Source: Gammaproteobacteria bacterium (ex Lamellibrachia satsuma) (GTDB lineage Bacteria; Pseudomonadota; Gammaproteobacteria; Chromatiales; Chromatiaceae). From it: a DNA stretch of 64,000 bases. Shown here one piece after another: positions 62,813-64,000 of this stretch; the stretch's first letter is position 1, and each line of letters starts with the position of its first letter. The notes beneath the pieces are model-generated. The model was not told the DNA's origin, did no database searches, and saw only the letters and a program-made list of their open reading frames with translations. The stretch covers positions 558,001 to 622,000 of the forward strand of contig CP053680.1 in the NCBI GenBank assembly GCA_019623805.1, read 5' to 3'. A program made the translations under genes and the position numbers.

Positions 62813-63960
62813 GTGAAACACTATCCAAGACGCTGCCAAGACTGGTTCGGCGGCAACAGCGGCGGCTCTGGTCGGCACAATTACTGACACGGACAGCACT
62901 GCCGCTCGGCTGGTTGGTTCTCATCCTGTTCTCCAGCGGAGTCATTCACCAAGGGTGGATGCAACTGAACAGCCCGCTGTTTTTCACCCTTGCCCTGCTG
63001 CCTCCCGCCCTCTATCTGTCAGTGGTGGCTATCAGGCGGGTTCCCACGATGGCTGAAGGGGCAACAGCAGCGGACACCCAGCTCAAGGCCCATGCACTTT
63101 TCCTCTCGGTTTGGGAGATCACCACTTTTCGGCAAATCCCCTCCAGCACACAAAAATTACTGCTCGTCCGTGCCGCCGCAGAACTTCCACACTGGCAGGA
63201 ACAGCTAAGACCACAACTCAAACAACGCCCCGGCTCATCTCTCCTGCTTGGAATCACCCTGGCAATTCTCGGCTGTTTCCTGCTTCTGCTGCCGGGAAAG
63301 GTAACCCAGAAATCGTTGGAAGTCAGAAACAGTGACGACACGAAACAGCAGCAATCAAAGGACTCGGAAACCATCGATCCTCTGGCTGCCATCAATGAAG
63401 TACTCTTGGCAGAAAAAAAGGCAGCACTACAACATGAATCTCAGGCAACCACGCAGCACGCCAAGGCAGAAGGCCCTCATCCTGAAGAGGAGCAGACAGG
63501 GAATCCTTCGAACGGGCAATCCCCGGAAAAAGCAAACGAATCCCGGATGGAGAGCAGTACAAACGGAGAAACCCGGAAAAATCCGGCAGCCCGGATTATC
63601 ATTGCCAGCGATGTCGGGGAGAACCCTGGAGAATCCGCCGAACGACATAGCGGAACCGCCCCCGGCCTGGATGCCTCTGTCACAACGGATCAGACAACCG
63701 GTCAGGCAGCACCATTCACACAACAGCGCTACCAGGATATCTCACTGGATTCTGACCGGGAGAGCCAGGCATTCGACCGACAAACAGGTCAACACCTGAC
63801 GACTACCAGCCAGCCACTAAAAACAGGGTTATCATCAGTCGATCAGTATTTCACCGGCGCCGGTGAACAAACACGCTCTACCTCCATGACGCCAGACCAG
63901 CGTGTGCTGGTAAACCGCTATTTCAAACAGTTGAGTCAATTCGATGCAAGCAAACCGTGA
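62809..63960 (+). CDS. Membrane protein with long low-complexity periplasmic or cytosolic tail
   Basis: The protein has 383 residues from the GTG at 62809 (GTGA overlap). Two hydrophobic segments in the first 65 residues and a third at about 145-163 (LLLGITLAILGCFLLLLPG) are followed by a polar, Gln/Glu/Ser-rich tail of over 200 residues that looks disordered (residues such as HPEEEQTGNPSNGQSPEKAN). No family recognised; resembles the DUF4175-like membrane proteins of MoxR loci only in outline. Confidence 0.68.
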   Translation: MSETLSKTLPRLVRRQQRRLWSAQLLTRTALPLGWLVLILFSSGVIHQGWMQLNSPLFFTLALLPPALYLSVVAIRRVPTMAEGATAADTQLKAHALFLSVWEITTFRQIPSSTQKLLLVRAAAELPHWQEQLRPQLKQRPGSSLLLGITLAILGCFLLLLPGKVTQKSLEVRNSDDTKQQQSKDSETIDPLAAINEVLLAEKKAALQHESQATTQHAKAEGPHPEEEQTGNPSNGQSPEKANESRMESSTNGETRKNPAARIIIASDVGENPGESAERHSGTAPGLDASVTTDQTTGQAAPFTQQRYQDISLDSDRESQAFDRQTGQHLTTTSQPLKTGLSSVDQYFTGAGEQTRSTSMTPDQRVLVNRYFKQLSQFDASKP

Positions 63961-64000
63961 ACTTACCGAATCCGACTTTCAGAACGCCCATGACGACCTC
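63944..64000 (+). CDS. Start of a further gene, possibly MoxR-type AAA+ ATPase (partial)
   Basis: An ATG at 63944 opens a frame to the window end (19 codons, MQANRELTESDFQNAHDDL), overlapping the previous gene by 17 bases. The acidic N-terminus and the membrane-protein context suggest a MoxR ATPase, but no ATPase motif lies inside the window. A GTG at 63957 in another frame is the alternative start. Confidence 0.4.
   Translation, partial: MQANRELTESDFQNAHDDL

Overview
The window looks like chromosome of a free-living or symbiotic gammaproteobacterium. The lineage is an inference from gene families: a gammaproteobacterial-type 1295-residue PurL, TrhP (YegQ), a MotY-type T-ring protein, an aryl-polyene-like fatty acid locus, sigma-54 control and a multihaem cytochrome c lipoprotein with its own foldase and thioredoxin. 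The cytochrome and the IS load would suit a chemolithotroph such as the sulfur oxidisers of the Chromatiales group, but nothing here proves it. No rRNA, complete tRNA or CRISPR array was found.

Layout. 1-6 kb: a lipid-linked-sugar glycosyltransferase cut by the window edge, trhP, a ChaN/PDZ protein and an exported M1-type metallopeptidase. 6-10.8 kb (minus strand): a seven-haem c-type cytochrome lipoprotein, then a parvulin foldase and a TlpA-like thioredoxin. 11-21.4 kb (plus): an ElyC/YdcF-like protein, then an eleven-gene aryl-polyene-type locus (ACP, membrane protein, acyl/aryl ligase, two hotdog dehydratases, acyltransferase, MMPL exporter, ketosynthase plus chain-length factor, ketoreductase, GT2). 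Most genes in it are telescoped by stop/start overlaps. 21.4-26 kb: a small lipoprotein and purL. 26-38.4 kb: a giant VCBS/RTX adhesin, divergent from a type I secretion operon with two different ABC proteins and an HlyD adaptor. 38.6-48.1 kb: an insertion-rich stretch. An IS256-type element has split a chemoreceptor, a metal-dependent hydrolase and a small membrane protein follow, and an IS630-type element sits inside an IS21-type element. 48.2-54.5 kb: MotY-like protein, hemerythrin, K+ channel operon, methyltransferase/YdjY pair and a VTT-type membrane protein. 54.5-57.4 kb: a sensor kinase/sigma-54 regulator pair. 57.6-64 kb: inositol-phosphate synthase, then a run of membrane and exported proteins including an alpha/alpha-toroid protein, ending at the start of what may be a MoxR-type ATPase.

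How the parts work together. The adhesin and divergent operon form a secretion unit. Its two ABC subunits have complementary degenerate ATP sites and probably work as a heterodimer, as proposed for RtxB/RtxE. The aryl-polyene-type locus can build, reduce, dehydrate and export an acyl chain, but it lacks several genes of canonical loci, so its product is open. The cytochrome, parvulin and TlpA genes look like an electron carrier with periplasmic folding helpers. Palindromic repeats of at least three families lie between genes. Both IS insertion events are recent enough that the original genes can be rebuilt exactly, with target duplications intact.
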